The notes: generated by a model not told the origin, from the letters alone. A stretch of 64,000 bases of DNA from Symbiodinium natans (GCA_905221605.1 CAJNDS010002085.1:417001-481000), one strand, 5' to 3'. Shown: positions 18,210-29,454, numbered from the stretch's first letter. Numbers and translations: made by a program.

Positions 18210-18265
18210 TGGGCCAGGCGCTGTTGAAGCTAATCACATCCGGCTCGATGCCGAAAGTGTCCATG
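18210..18265 (-). CDS. PPR exon (turn segment)
   Basis: The minus strand reads MDTFGIEPDVISFNSA, the inter-repeat turn of a PPR motif. The sequence stops matching right after FNSA, where a GC donor could fall. Confidence 0.55.
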
Positions 18266-18617
18266 GAAGCCTCATGTCACGACATTCTGAAGGCTTAAGG
18301 TTTAAAGGGTTAAAGGGTTAAAGGGTTTAGGGTTTAGGGTTGAGGGTTTAGGGTTTAGGGTTTCAAGCTTCTTCACTGTTGAAGGGCGCACAAGATGCTC
18401 TTCTCACCGACAAGCCACGCCAGCCAAGTCTTCTGAAGTTTCAGGTTTGTAGATCCCAAGGCTGGGTTCTGGGCACGCGTTCAGCTTCAGGGTGCTACGG
18501 GTTTAGGGTTCAGGGTTCAGGGTTCAGGGTTTAGGGTTTAGGGTGTGTTTGGGGTTTAATCGCTCACGCTCGGAGGAGGCACACAGAGTCGCGTTTCGGG
18601 TTTCGGGTTTAGGGCGA

Positions 18618-18722
18618 TGGTCGCCCAGGCGTATGCAAGCGCGCCTGTGGCAAAGCAAGAGGGAAAACCGAGAACAAGTGCAGCCTCCGGTGCCACTGGA
18701 TCCACGCCCTACTCTGGAGCAT
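18618..18722 (+). CDS. Candidate exon, unknown
   Basis: The plus strand reads MVAQAYASAPVAKQEGKPRT then SAASGATGSTPYSGAS, an Ala/Ser-rich stretch ending at a CCCTAAA run. Not recognised. Confidence 0.33.
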
Positions 18723-19069
18723 CCCTAAACCCTAAACCCCCTCAACCCAAAACCCTAAACCCTCTAAACCCTAAACCCTCAGCCCTACACTGCCTCCCAA
18801 GAACGGTTTTCAAGGGACTTGAGTTGAGTGCTGGGGGGGGAGTTGAGACCTTCAGCCCCTAAACACTTGGGCTTTGGGGTTGAGGGGTTGCGGGGGTTTA
18901 GGGGGGTTAGGGGGTCTAGGGTTTAGGGTTTAGGGCTTAGGGTTTCAGAGTGTGCAGGGTACCCCTAAACCCTAGCCCTAAACCCTAAACTTATCATCAA
19001 CCCTAAACCCCAAACCCTAAACCCTAAACCCTAAACGTCCCCAAGCCCCAAACCCTAAAGACCTCTACG

Positions 19070-19170
19070 CCCGCTGCCGACCCCTGCCGCCAGCTGGCCA
19101 GCAGCCCTATGGCCGCCGACCATCGGTCCCCCAAGCCGCAGGCGCTGATGGCGGCGTTCAGACATAGGAG
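19070..19170 (-). CDS. PPR exon
   Basis: The minus strand reads LNAAISACGLGDRWSAAIGL then LASWRQG, a PPR helix pair. Same strand and spacing pattern as the PPR exons on either side, so these may be exons of one gene. Confidence 0.62.
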
Positions 19171-19865
19171 GTTCCTGGGTTTAGGGTTTAGGGTTATGCA
19201 AGCACTCTCTGCAACGGCAGGCTTTGGGGTTTCGGACTCAGGGGCGTTTTGTGTTTTTTCGGGGGGTTGGGGGAGGGGCCGGAGGGAAGGCGTTTACAAG
19301 AGCACTGTTTTTGATGCATGGACTGAGGGCCGCGTTTCGTGAACCCCAAACCCCTTAATCCCCTTCAACTGCAGCTCTGCTTGTTCAAGCCAGGCGGCGG
19401 GCGCGCGGAGAGGCCAACCATCCAGTCTAGCAGACCTCATTCGAAAAGAGGCTCACGGGCACACCGATTTTCTCTTGTCAAATGGAATTGGGGTTGTGAT
19501 ATTGCCGCGCGCCTTGAGCGGGTGACGGTTCTAATGCATTCTGTCTTTGTTGGATCATCTCTAACCACCTCTATTACCAACTTCACACCGCCAAAGAAAC
19601 AACTTACCCTTTTTCTCTTGGTGCTTTTGCCGATGTATCCTACATTCGGGGGAAGCAATTGGAAGCCCACTTTTGGTGGTCAACTATGAAACCCACAAAA
19701 CCCCAAAACCCTAAAGCCCGTAAAGCCCTCAAAGCCCTGACGACGTCCCCGAACCCTACACCCGACACCTTTAAACCTCTTGCAACAGGCGCCCAAAACC
19801 CCTTTTTAACCCAAAACCCTAAACCCTAAACCCTAAACCCTAAACCCTAAACCCTAAACCCAACT

Positions 19866-19940
19866 AAGGCCTCGGCTCAAAGCCAGGGCCCAGCGCCCCA
19901 GGAGCTCGCAGGCTTTGATGGCGCTGCTGAAGGAGAACCT
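19866..19940 (-). CDS. PPR exon
   Basis: The minus strand reads FSFSSAIKACELLGRWALAL, a PPR helix pair. The island is bracketed by CCCTAAA on its left and a G-rich TTTAGGG-type region on its right. Confidence 0.6.
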
Positions 19941-20204
19941 GGGCTTGGGGGGCTTCGGGGGTTTAGGGCTTAGGGGTTTAGAGTGTTGAGGGTAGCAAGG
20001 CTCAGGTGGCTACAGGTTTAGGGGTAGCAGGGTTCACGCATTTAGGGCTGTCAGCGGGGTTTTCGGGGATCAGGGGATCAGGGTTGGGGGGCGTCGAGGG
20101 CAAAAGCCGTGCCAAGGGTTCAGGGCTTCTTCGGCCTCATTGGGTGTAGGCTCGTTCTGTCCGGGATCTCGAGGGAATTAGGATTAAGGGGTTTTGCTTT
20201 TTTT

Positions 20205-20352
20205 GGTTTAGGGTTTAGGGTTTAGGGTTTAGGGTTTTAGGGTTTTAGGGTTTTAGGGTTTTAGGGTTTTAGGGTTTTAGGGTTTTAGGGTTTTAGGGTT
20301 TTAGGGTTTTAGGGTTTAGGGTTTAGGGTTTAGGGTTTAGGGTTTAGGGTTG
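20205..20352 (+). repeat. TTTAGGG array with an inserted TTTTAGGG block
   Basis: TTTAGGG units bracket about ten consecutive 8-bp TTTTAGGG units (about 20232-20312), so a homogenised variant block sits inside the array. Confidence 0.88.
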
Positions 20353-20424
20353 AGGATTGAGGGTGTAGGGTTTAGGGTTTAGGATTTAGGGGTTCGGGGT
20401 TAGGGGTTAGGGTTTAGGGTTTTT

Positions 20425-20520
20425 TGCCACCTGCCTCGCTGACGTCTCGGACACACTGCAGGGCACTAATCTGGTACTTTGCTTGGAAAAAGCAGGCGGT
20501 TTCCTCATGTCAGTGCCGAT
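20425..20520 (+). repeat. Dispersed TTTTTGCCACC repeat
   Basis: TTTTTGCCACCTGCCTCGCT then GACGTCTCGGACACACTGCA resembles 59194-59245 (TTTTTGCCACCCGCCTAGCT then GACCACCATCGGACGCACTG); shorter matches start at 61808 and 48622. All but the last follow a TTTAGGG-type block. Confidence 0.55.
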
Positions 20521-20799
20521 ACAACCCTCCATCCAACCACCCTTGCAAAGTTTCCTAAGTCCTAAGCCCTCAAGCATGGAAACGCTACGTAGATCCGAGA
20601 CCCCAGGCCCTATAAGCACTCCACGATAGACACAGAAACATGCTCTGTGGGTTCATCGTATCCTGATTTCTACATCCGAATCTGAAGCCATCCGGGCTGC
20701 AGTGAACCAGTCAAGCGAGTCCCCAGTCCTGCTATTGAAATGTGGCAAACCAACGAAACCGATGATAGCAACCCAATTCTCAAATGGAATTACAAAAGT

Positions 20800-21200
20800 C
20801 CACTTAAGACCCAACCCATCTTATGTCCAGAGCCTTGGGCCGCGGAGGCAAAGACATCGAGGAGCCGATGTTCTGCCAATCGGGCTGCCGGGCTTTGGGT
20901 TTTGGGATTTTCCTCTTCGAACCTTTCCTGGAGCCCCTGCACACAAGTCCAAGCTTCGTCCGCCACACGCCCTGCGCCATGTCCAACCCCACGGCGCCAG
21001 AGCTGCCGCAGTTCGCCGCCCCCACGGCCTCAGAGGCAGCGCTGGTTGGGTCCTGTTCGGCGCAGATGGAAGATCCCTGCGCCCTATCACCCTGCAGCCG
21101 CGGAGCAAGCGCTTGCGCGCGAGGCCGCGGAGGCAGCGCCTTCCACCGCACCAGCGCCTTGCGGGAGTACTGCTAAGAACATTCCAGCTACGCGGCTTGC
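20800..21200. CDS. GC-rich coding-like region, strand unresolved
   Basis: Long open frames exist on both strands. Plus includes YHPAAAEQALAREAAEAAPS; minus includes DWQNIGSSMSLPPRPKALDI. Base composition is higher in G+C and free of telomere-like repeat, unlike its flanks. No domain was recognised. Confidence 0.35.
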
Positions 21201-21374
21201 GCTAGACTTTGTTCTTACTTCCCAATGATACTTTCCTGACCGGCAATCTTCTACGCGACAGTCTTGGGTCGAACTAGCGTGCGAATTTGTCGCGAGGTAT
21301 GGGTTCGCAGGTGGCTTTGTCACGAAAGGATGCCCATGTGTAATGCCCGTAAATTGAAGACGTACGTTGTGAAA

Positions 21375-21428
21375 GTGTGAGTGAGTGAGTGAGTGAGTGA
21401 GTGAGTGAGTGAGTGAGTGCATGAGTGA
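21375..21428 (+). repeat. (GAGT)n microsatellite
   Basis: About eleven GAGT units. Confidence 0.92.
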
Positions 21429-21539
21429 GGAGCGACTGCCAACTGGGGGGTAGCTGGTAGCCACGCCTTAGGCGCTGTCCCTCCTGCCTGCTCAGGGGCC
21501 TCCGACCCCCTCGAGTTGGAGTTCACGCTGGCCGCGCCC

Positions 21540-21720
21540 CCCAGTCCCGGCCTCCGAAAACGTCGGCCGCCCCTACGTTAGAACACTTCGCCTCCTCAGA
21601 AATCGGAAGGCCCTGCAGTTCTGCGTTTACGCACACGATAGACAAGAAGATCAAGTGCAAAAACAGGTAGTATGCATTCACTTCAGGGGTTCCGGGGCGA
21701 AACGCATCAATTAGGTACAT
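21540..21720 (-). CDS. Candidate exon with a hydrophobic segment
   Basis: The minus strand reads MYLIDAFRPGTPEVNAYYLF then LHLIFLSIVCVNAELQGLPI, with one likely membrane or signal segment. No telomere-like repeat interrupts it. Family unknown. Confidence 0.38.
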
Positions 21721-22219
21721 CAGTGTCCCTCAATTAAATTACGAAGTAGTTTGAAATACGAAGTAGTCATGAGCGCACGCACGGCGAGCTGTACCTCGGA
21801 AAACACGAGGCGCTAGCACAGCTGCGCAACTCGGACTCACGTCGCCGATAGCACTGCTGAGGCAAGGAAAACTTCAGCTACTTCTGCTTGGAAAACATGA
21901 GGTGCTAGCACGGCTGCGCAAGGGACGCTCAAAGCCTTGATGGTTTAGAGGTCTCGCAGCGTAGACCAGTGCGTGCCACAATCTGCATATGGCACCAGTA
22001 CCAGTGACCTGGCAAAGAACCTCAGAGCTTTCTTAGATTTGACTCCGGTTTCAGGCTTAGCATCCAAGGTTTAGGCACACTCGTAATATTTTAGTGAACT
22101 AAGAACCTGCGCCCCGTTTGCATTTACAGGCGATGATATAAGTGGATATATAAAGGGGCACAATGGATTAAGCCACGTATGGGCAGATAAGTAAGATCAA
22201 CCAGCATGCGGAAGTAAGG

Positions 22220-22475
22220 TTTGTGCTTCCGGCGCGAGGCCGGGCTCGGAGTGAGCGAGTTGCCTGCACGCGCAGGATTAGCAGATTTGACATCGCAGGG
22301 GCCATGCAACGGCGAACAGCGCACCTCGGGGCCGTGGCCGTGGCCTCCGGCCAGTGCAGACAGATTGAGGTTGACATGACTCTGGGCTTGTCGAGGCTTT
22401 GGCAGTACCATGGCCCGCCGAAGACGGTTGCACCGCTGGACCCAGTATGGGTCGTCCATGGCTCGGCACAAGCCC
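22220..22475 (+). CDS. Hypothetical coding region
   Basis: The plus strand reads RISRFDIAGAMQRRTAHLGA, GQCRQIEVDMTLGLSRLWQY and VAPLDPVWVVHGSAQA without a stop. The minus strand is also open. Not recognised. Confidence 0.33.
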
Positions 22476-22848
22476 TCAACCCTCAATCCTCAACCCCTAC
22501 ACCCTATGTCCCAACCCAAAGATCCTACTGTGCCAAGAGCCTACTGTGCCCAGAACTTCTGCAGCTAAGCTATGAAGCGTGGCAGTGGCAGTGGCAGTGG
22601 CAGTACCAGTAAGGAAGTCGAGCAAAGTCTACGAAAAGTAGAACAGAACTGAAGCAGAGATGCTCTCATTTATCCTCATTGACTGTCTGCCATCCTCCAT
22701 TTTTCCAGGAGGTCCAGTTGACCAAATTTCACGACCACTCTTTACTTGAAATGGGCTTGAACGTCGGGACCGAACCAGTCAAACCGATGATCAAGCCGTC
22801 TGTCACAGTCCCCTCTCCACTCTTTTATTTGTTTTTTCCCTGAGCAGA

Positions 22849-23217
22849 TTAGATTCTGTTGTAGCCGCACGCCGAATCGCGCGCGGCTACTTGTAGCATT
22901 GAGACAGGGAAAGCCCTCCTGGGGCTCGCCAGGCAAACGCCGTCATGATCGCGCGCCACGCTCCTGCAGCAGGGCAGGCTCATCTGGCCTGCCGATTGCC
23001 GGCGGCGCCGCCGCCGCAGGAACAGGCGCCGGCGCAGGCGGCGCAGGCGCAGGTGGCCTACGCCTGACAAAATGAAGATACCGAAGGCGGCAAGCGCTGC
23101 GACCGCGGCTTGGCTTGGTGAAGCTGCAGGAGGCTCGGCCGCAGGAACATCGGTGGCCTCCTTCTGCTCGGTCTGCGGTGAAACGGCGCCCTTCCCCTTC
23201 GCGGCTGGGCCCAGAAT
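22849..23217 (-). CDS. Ala/Pro-rich single-pass membrane protein exon
   Basis: In the sense direction, after GGGCCCAG, the exon reads KGKGAVSPQTEQKEATDVPA, an Ala/Pro-rich linker, the hydrophobic segment AVAALAAFGIFILSGVG and then a very Arg-rich tail (RLRRLRRRLFLRRRRRR). One transmembrane helix with a basic cytosolic side is the simplest reading. TTTAGGG begins right outside its acceptor. Function unknown. Confidence 0.48.
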   Translation of the reverse strand: MLGPAAKGKGAVSPQTEQKEATDVPAAEPPAASPSQAAVAALAAFGIFILSGVGHLRLRRLRRRLFLRRRRRRQSAGQMSLPCCRSVARDHDGVCLASPRRAFPVSMLQVAARDSACGYNRI

Positions 23218-23274
23218 GTAGGGTTTAGGGCTAAAAGGGTTTAAGGTTTGGGGGGGCGGGTAGGGGCAGAACTT

Positions 23275-23338
23275 ATCTCACAGGAGCTCGTTCGGGAGCA
23301 CGGCAGAGTTCTCCATAATGCACAGCAGCTCCTTGGGT
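23275..23338 (-). CDS. Candidate exon with GTGAGA donor
   Basis: The minus strand reads PKELLCIMENSAVLPNELL and runs into CTGTGAGATAAG, so a GT donor fits as well as a TGA stop. It lies just upstream of the membrane exon at 22849-23217 and may belong to the same gene. Confidence 0.42.
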
Positions 23339-23924
23339 AGGGTTTAGGGCTCCGGGTTAGGACGTCGAGCATGAAGGTTGTAGATTTCTGGTGTTTCTGT
23401 CTAATTACTGTTCAGGGATCAGGGCTATAGGATTCAGAGTTTGAGGGCCTTGTGCCTTGGGCTAAGGGTGTTGGTGCGCAGGGCACACACAGACACGCAC
23501 CACCCTTGCAAATCTAGAACTGGTTCGTTCGGTGCATTGTGGAAGAATTATGTAGGGAGTCAAAGGTGATGAAAATAATTATTGGTTAAGGCTCCTGTAT
23601 TATGTTCAGGGTTTAGCGTTTAGGCTTAGGATAAGGGTCACTTAAAACCTCATTCGTACTTGTAGCTGCCCAGAAGTTGAACCCCTCTTGAACCCTATTT
23701 ACAATCGGTGTTCTGCGATTTCACCCCGTTTCGGACCCAGACTCGGACAAGCCTGAAAACCCTTGAGCCCTAAACCCGAGACCCTAAACCCCACACCCCA
23801 AACCGAAAACCCCAAACCCCAAACCCTAAACCCTAAACCCTAAACCCTAACCCCTAAACCCTAAGCCCTAAACCCTAAACCCTAAACCCTAACCCTAGAC
23901 CCTAAACTGGCATAATCCCGTCTT

Positions 23925-23992
23925 CAAGGAAGCGTCGAGAGCCACGGTCCACGCGCTGCCGCCCTGGCAGGCGCTGATGGCGCTGCTGAAAC
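23925..23992 (-). CDS. PPR exon
   Basis: The minus strand reads GFSSAISACQGGSAWTVALD, one PPR helix pair. In the sense direction it is preceded by CCCCAG, with TTTAGGG on the plus-strand right and CCCTAAA on the left. It could be a distant exon of the neighbouring PPR gene or an isolated fragment. Confidence 0.6.
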
Positions 23993-24150
23993 CTGGGGTT
24001 TAGGGTTTAGGGTTTTGGGCTAGGGTTTAGGGTTTAGGGTTGAGGGTTGAGGGTTGAGGTTTGAGGGTTGAGGGTTGAGGGTTAAGGTTTAGGGGTTTAG
24101 GGTTTAGGGGTTTAGGGTTTAGGGGTTTAGGGTTTCAGGTTTAGGGTTCA
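23990..24150 (+). repeat. TTTAGGG / TTGAGGG / GTTTAGGG mixed array
   Basis: Runs of TTTAGGG, then TTGAGGG, then 8-bp GGTTTAGG units follow in separate blocks. Confidence 0.82.
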
Positions 24151-24746
24151 GGGTTCCGGGTACACTTCCCCGTAATTAGAACCAAAATTCACAGTTGCAT
24201 TTTCAGTAGGGGACGGGGGGGGGGGGGGCTTCCCAAAATTAGGGCCACCTTTCATACCAAACCAAATATGGCAGAACTTCCGGTAACCAAGGGACCCTTA
24301 ATTGTGAAAACCTCCCGCCCTCCCCCGCCCCCCTCACGCTTCTAGATGAAATAAGCATACGTCATGCCCCACAGGGGACTTCAGTTGATTATACTCCGGC
24401 CCGGGAGGCCTATGCACGGTGCAAAGGTTTTCGCGTGCTACAGGGGGTGCTGCTGAGTGGCCACGAACCGTTCGAACCCTTTTGACCAGAGCACGACTAC
24501 TACTTGCTTCAGAAACCCAAAAACATGAAAAGTAATCATCCTTGCAAGGAAGAAATTGTGTTTTGTGGGGGGGGGGGGAAGGAGATGTTTCATTCTTTTT
24601 GTTTGGGGGGGGGGGGGAACTCTTAAGCACACATTAGGATGAGTATTGGAGCGCTTTGAAGGGTGGATCAGTCCTGGCTTCCCCCTTCGGTTTTAGGTCT
24701 ACAACTTTGCTGTTCGAGTTCGGCCTGGAGGTTTATGGTACATATT

Positions 24747-24848
24747 TTGGGATGCTCCCCCTTTTTTCTAACCGTCCTTAATAGGGACTATACTAGGGGG
24801 TACGATAATCCCTATTAAGGACTATTAGCAAAAGGGGGAACATCCCAA
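24747..24848. mobile_element. F1 foldback element (copy 5)
   Basis: TTGGGATGCTCCCCCTTTTT ... AAAGGGGGAACATCCCAA, with CGTCCTTAATAGGGAC / ATTAAGGACTATTAG arms. Confidence 0.85.
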
Positions 24849-25369
24849 TACTTATTCCTAGTTGCTGAGCACCCTGGGCCAAAAAAGGTGAACCTTTCAG
24901 TTATGGTAGGATTCTGATATACCCTCAACGGTTGAAGGTTGCCTACTCAGATAATGAGTAACCTTCTAAAGCAAGGTCCCGAAACCCCTAGCCCGACGTG
25001 CCCCGGCCAACGCGGGCAAGCAGCTGACTACGTTGCGCCTGACTTTGGCTAATTCCATGCCTCAGATGAACACTCTTTCTCTATGTTCTGAATTCTTTTG
25101 TTGGGGGGGGGGGGGGGGGGAGGGGGAGGGGGCGGGGTGGATGTTTAGGGCTTCTGAGGCAAGCTGAGGAGAATAGCAGATCACATTTCGGATGTATGGG
25201 CACGGGTGCGGACATAGTCTACATGGGTACATCTGCCCCCTTTGCAGCAGAACCTGAAGCAGGGTATATATTTCTTGTACCCCCAAAAGGACACCAGGCA
25301 TATACACTCACCAATATTAAAAAGGAACCTTATATGCACTCACCAATAACAGCAATACAAACCCTGTTG

Positions 25370-25480
25370 CATGTCACTCTTGCAGCCAGCCGCAGCCAAG
25401 CAATTCCAGCGCCAGTTGCCACCGGCACCCGCGGTCACAGGCGGCAATGGCACCGCTGTAACTTACCACGTTCCTTGGGG
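25370..25480 (-). CDS. PPR exon downstream of the large PPR exon
   Basis: The minus strand reads RNVVSYSGAIAACDRGCRW then QLALELLGCGWLQE, a clear PPR helix pair. It is probably a 3' exon of the gene at 25749-26510. Splice ends were not fixed. Confidence 0.65.
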
Positions 25481-25748
25481 ATTAGGGGGTGTAGGGTTTA
25501 TGGTTGAGGGTTTAGGGTTTAGGGGTTCAGGGTTTCGGGCTACCTTATGCAGCCATGAATGGCATGAACGACAGGCCTCCTCTTCCAGGGCTGTCTGGGA
25601 GGAGGTTCACATGCTGGGAGCAGGGAGAACACTTGCATCGTGTGGGGCTTGCTTTAAAGTTCACAAAGTGTTGTGCTGTAAAGTGCCAATTGCAGCAACT
25701 GCGTTACGTTCATGCACACTTCCTGTGCTGATGCTCAGGAAATCATAC

Positions 25749-26510
25749 TTAGCAAGACAAAGACAAAACACTGATAACAGTCGGCCTGAGCTTCGGACGA
25801 ATGCGTTGAGATTCCATGCAGAAAAGGATCGCCAAGGCCCGTGCCCACTGGCCCCCACTCTCACAGGCACTGATGGCGCTGCTGTAAGAAACGACGCTGG
25901 GGGTCAAGCGAAGTGCTGAGATGCTCCCCAGCATCTCCAACGCCCTCTGCCACTCCCCAGCCTTCGCACAGGCGCTGGTGGTACCATTGAGGCCGATGAC
26001 GTCGGGTCGAAGCTGGGACAGGTCGAGTTCCGCTAGCAGCACAAAGGCTGCCTTCCACAGGCCCAACTTCTCACAGGCGCTGATGGCACAGTTGAAGGAA
26101 ATGACGTTGGGGCGTAGCTGCATCCAGTGCATGAACTGAAGAAACTGGAGGCCGACCTGCCACTCCCCCGCCTTATCACAGGCATTGATCGCGCTGCTGC
26201 AAAGGACCACGCCTGGAGTGAGGAGCCTGGAGTACATGCAGTGCAGAAGCTGGATGGCCACCAACCATCGGCCCTCCTTGGCACAGGAGCTCAGGGCGTT
26301 GCCGCAGGCCACCGAATCTGAGTGTGTCCTACCATCGTACACCGGCCTCATTCCCTGAGTGGCCGAGCGCCACTCGCTGCCCCTCAAGCCAGAGAGGGCA
26401 ACGGGAGACAGACCCTTCTCATCAACAATCTGACGCAAATGCTCGGCCAAGTGCAGTGATGCTTGCCAGTCCAGATCCTGTGGCTTCAGCACACGGGCGT
26501 TCACCTCCAT
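25749..26510 (-). CDS. PPR protein, large exon with about five PPR repeats
   Basis: This 253-aa open frame starts MEVNARVLKPQDL and holds consecutive 35-aa pentatricopeptide repeats: ALSSCAKEGRWLVAIQLL, AINACDKAGEWQVGLQFL, AISACEKLGLWKAAFVLL, TSACAKAGEWQRALEMLG and AISACESGGQWARALAIL, linked by 'LRPNVISFN'-type turns. PPR proteins bind organelle RNA in a sequence-specific way. The frame is open upstream of the ATG (VAEAPETPRDA), so the start may be further 5'. After MESQRI the PPR pattern stops, so a donor is likely near 25790; another PPR exon follows at 25370-25480. Confidence 0.88.
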   Translation of the reverse strand: MEVNARVLKPQDLDWQASLHLAEHLRQIVDEKGLSPVALSGLRGSEWRSATQGMRPVYDGRTHSDSVACGNALSSCAKEGRWLVAIQLLHCMYSRLLTPGVVLCSSAINACDKAGEWQVGLQFLQFMHWMQLRPNVISFNCAISACEKLGLWKAAFVLLAELDLSQLRPDVIGLNGTTSACAKAGEWQRALEMLGSISALRLTPSVVSYSSAISACESGGQWARALAILFCMESQRIRPKLRPTVISVLSLSC

Positions 26511-26756
26511 CGCGTCTCTAGGTGTCTCAGGCGCTTCGGCAACACCCCCCCTTCAGCGGATCCTCTGAGCAATCATCGACACCCCTGGGCCCAAAGCCTC
26601 GGTTCCAGGGTTTAGGGCCCTTAGGGCCTTTTGGGTGCTGTCGTGGATCCTCCTCCGCCTCCTCCTTGCCGCAGCCTCTCTGCGCAACCGCAGGCAGTCG
26701 CTGCCGTCCGCAGGCCGCCGGAGTCACGCAGGTTCGATTGATCGATTCTCCCTCTT

Positions 26757-26885
26757 CCTTCCTTTCTTCCTTCCTTTCTTCCTTCCTTTCTTCCTTCCTT
26801 TCTTCCTTCCTTTCTTCCTTCCTTTCTTCCTTCCTTTCTTCCTTCCTTTCTTCCTTCCTTTCTTCCTTCTTTCCTTCCTTCTTGA
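26757..26885 (+). repeat. CCTTCCTTTCTT microsatellite
   Basis: A 12-bp pyrimidine unit (TTCCTTCCTTTC) repeats about ten times; the open frames across it (Lys/Glu-Arg or Phe-Leu-Pro) are by-products. Confidence 0.92.
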
Positions 26886-26949
26886 GGCTTACATAGGTAT
26901 TGAGATTGCCCAACCCTCTCGAGGTTTCGGCTGAGGTCTAGGGGGCAAG

Positions 26950-27300
26950 TTCTGATCCCAATTTCCACCTACCAATCCGAAGCTTCTCGAAGATCGTCGA
27001 AGCTGAACTACACAGCCCGGCATGGTTGAGGACAGTTTACTGCAACTGGTACTGCTCGCAACCCTACAGAGCCCTACTTAAATTTGGATAAACAGGGTAA
27101 CTGCTTGTACAGTCAAAACTGGTGATGACCTGCACATTCGTGTGATTGCAATGCTTAATCGACCCCTAATATAGGGACCCCAGTAAGGTACCCCGTATCA
27201 TTATCGCAGACTCCCTAGAAGTCCTGGCGTTCAGCCTTGATCAAGTTCGATCGGACCTTGGCGCAGGCCCGTCAGAGGAATGTAAGGGTTGAGGCTTTGC
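26950..27300. other. Intergenic or intronic stretch without a gene
   Basis: No convincing exon. It contains ATAGGGACCCCAGTAAGGTA then CCCC near 27171-27195, which resembles GGGTACCTTGTTGGGGTCC sequences at 12415, 38778 and 59715, so another small repeat family. Confidence 0.5.
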
Positions 27301-27529
27301 TTTGTTTGGGGAACCCTAAACCCTAAACCCTAAACCCTAAACCCTAAACCCTAAACCCTGTAGGTTTTGGGGTCATGGCCGGGACTTGCGCCCCGGGACA
27401 CTTCACTCTTCTTAGCTCACGTTTCCTACTCGCAAGTACCGCGACATGCCTCCGAGCCTCCTTCAGGTTGCGTAATTCAGGGGCCTCAGGGCTTAGGGTT
27501 TAGGGTTTAGGGTTTCAAAGTCCTGAGGC

Positions 27530-27620
27530 TTGAAAAGCATCGGCGGGGGCCTCGCCTCCATCACCACGTAGTTCCGTGGCACGAGAGGTGCCACAGCAAG
27601 CACCAGCCGACCTTTCGGGG
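27530..27620 (-). CDS. Candidate exon, unknown
   Basis: The minus strand reads GRLVLAVAPLVPRNYVVMEA then RPPPMLFKPQ, a convincing protein segment. Telomere-like repeats flank both sides. Not recognised. Confidence 0.5.
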
Positions 27621-27764
27621 GGTCTTAGGGTTTTAGGGTTTAGGGTCTAGGGTTTAGGGTGATGGGGTGGGTCCCCCACAAGAATCCCTACAGAATCCCA
27701 CACATCCCACTACAAGGCGGCACTTCCAGGGGCCTCCCAGATCGCGCCATTTAGGATTTGCCAA

Positions 27765-27890
27765 ACAAGGTTGGCCCTTTCGGGTGTTTAGGGTTTACGG
27801 TTTAGGGTTTGGAGTAAAACATAGCCAAAACCCTCTGACACATATTCCTCAACGTGATCCTCTTCAACCCAACATGACCCAAGGGCCAAG
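27765..27890. mobile_element. F3-like element interrupted by TTTAGGG
   Basis: GGTTGGCCCTTTCGGG at the left and CGTGATCCTCTTCAACCCAA then CATGACCCAAGGGCCAA at the right carry the F3 ends and core. The TTTAGGG block sits between. A related pair occurs at 52012-52072. Confidence 0.55.
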
Positions 27891-28261
27891 ATAGTTTAGG
27901 ATTCGCTCCATCACAGTAGGAGCTTAAGGAACTCTCTCCCTCTCTCTCAAAAAATGTTCAACCTACTGAAACCTGAAAGCCCATATAACTTAATAATAAC
28001 TGTAAATATACCAAAACGTTATATATATATATATATACATCTCTTCTATCTATTTATGTATCGATTTAATTTTTACATGTACTTATACCCAAAAAGTCCT
28101 ATTTGCCTTTCTTGTGGGTTTGGCGTTCCTGGTCGTAAGAGGATTTCGCGCCGTTGGGGCTTAGGGCTCAGGGCTCAGGGTTCAAGCTTTAGGGTTTAGG
28201 GTTTAGGGCACCCTAAACACTAAACCCTAAACCCTAAACCCTAAACCCTAAACCCTAAAGG

Positions 28262-28340
28262 GGTTGAGGGGATCATCTCCGAAGCCTGGGCCTTCGAGAT
28301 ACTTCTGCCGAGCCACGAGGCGAAAGCTCGTCAATAACCT
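28262..28340 (-). CDS. Candidate exon, unknown
   Basis: The minus strand reads LTSFRLVARQKYLEGPGFGD. CCCTAAA lies on the left and TTTAGGG on the right. Not recognised. Confidence 0.43.
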
Positions 28341-28619
28341 TTCAGGGCTGAGGGGTTTAGGGTTTAGGGTTTAGGGGTTCCCGAAAACCCTAAACCCGAA
28401 ACCCGAAACCCTAAACCCTAAACCCGAAACCCTGAGCCCTAAACAGCCTAAACCCGAAACCCTAAACCCCAAACTGTAATTGGGGTCAGGGCTTCGGCCC
28501 GACCAAGTTGCGGTTTGCGGCATGCCTAAGCTCCCTTTTCGAACCCTCACGGGTTTAGGGTCTAGGGTTTAGGGTTTAGGGTTTAGGGTTCAGGGTTTAG
28601 GGTTTAGGGTGACCCAAAA

Positions 28620-28930
28620 TCTGTCTACCTGAAAGGGGTTATTATAGTAAAATCATAACGGGACCACAAGGGAATATACTATTCGTAATTATTCCGACCC
28701 CCATGTTATATCGATGGTTTACGGTTTAGAGATATGTATACATATCGGACTTATATTCGTGCATTCAAAAGTACTGAGCGGATACCAACAACGAGTCATC
28801 ATTCTTGGCGGTTCTTTCAGGATTCATATTCCTATTGTCTTACGGTTTATGATATAATGATATAGTTTAATTGCATATATTCCTACATTAATACCCAGAC
28901 CCAACAGGAAATAAAACCCCTAAACTCTGA
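28620..28930. other. AT-rich stretch without a gene
   Basis: About 300 bp of AT-rich unique sequence, with no telomere-like repeat and no credible frame, unlike its surroundings. Confidence 0.5.
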
Positions 28931-29454
28931 TCCCTCGACCTTCTAAAGGCCCTTTTTGGAGGATCTGCCGCTTGTAGGGCTGTGCTTTTGAGGGCCCTTG
29001 TGAAGGCTTGAGGTACTAGATCCAAGAGTAACCGAAGAATGAAAAGAGCACCATGTTTTTGGTTGAAACGGGCTAGTCACGGGCTTCTCAGGGAACCTAT
29101 ACCCTGTAGAAGAAACTCTAAAGCCCAAAAAAGGGGGCCTACTCTGGGTCCTTGGGTATGGGTTTTGGGTTTAAAGGGTGCAGGGCTTAAGGCTTCTAAC
29201 GGGGGAGCAGGGTTTATAGTTTAGGGTTGGGACACTGCAACCCGAAACTTACCAGTGAAGTACGTAGCACGGAACAGGGCGCAAAGCCATTTGATTTAGT
29301 CGGCGCCCGTTGCGTCCGCCCTGCTCTGGGGTTTCGGTTGTTTCTCCTGTCCTTGAACCCTCAACCCCTCTTGCCCTACAAGCCCGAACCGTGATACAAA
29401 CGGTTCCAACGCTCCCTGAACCCTTAAACCTAAACCCTAAACCCTGAACCCAAA

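Noticed and set aside
26527-26968. Lys/Glu/Arg-repeat and Phe/Leu/Pro-repeat frames
   Set aside because: Translation of the CCTTCCTTTCTT microsatellite.
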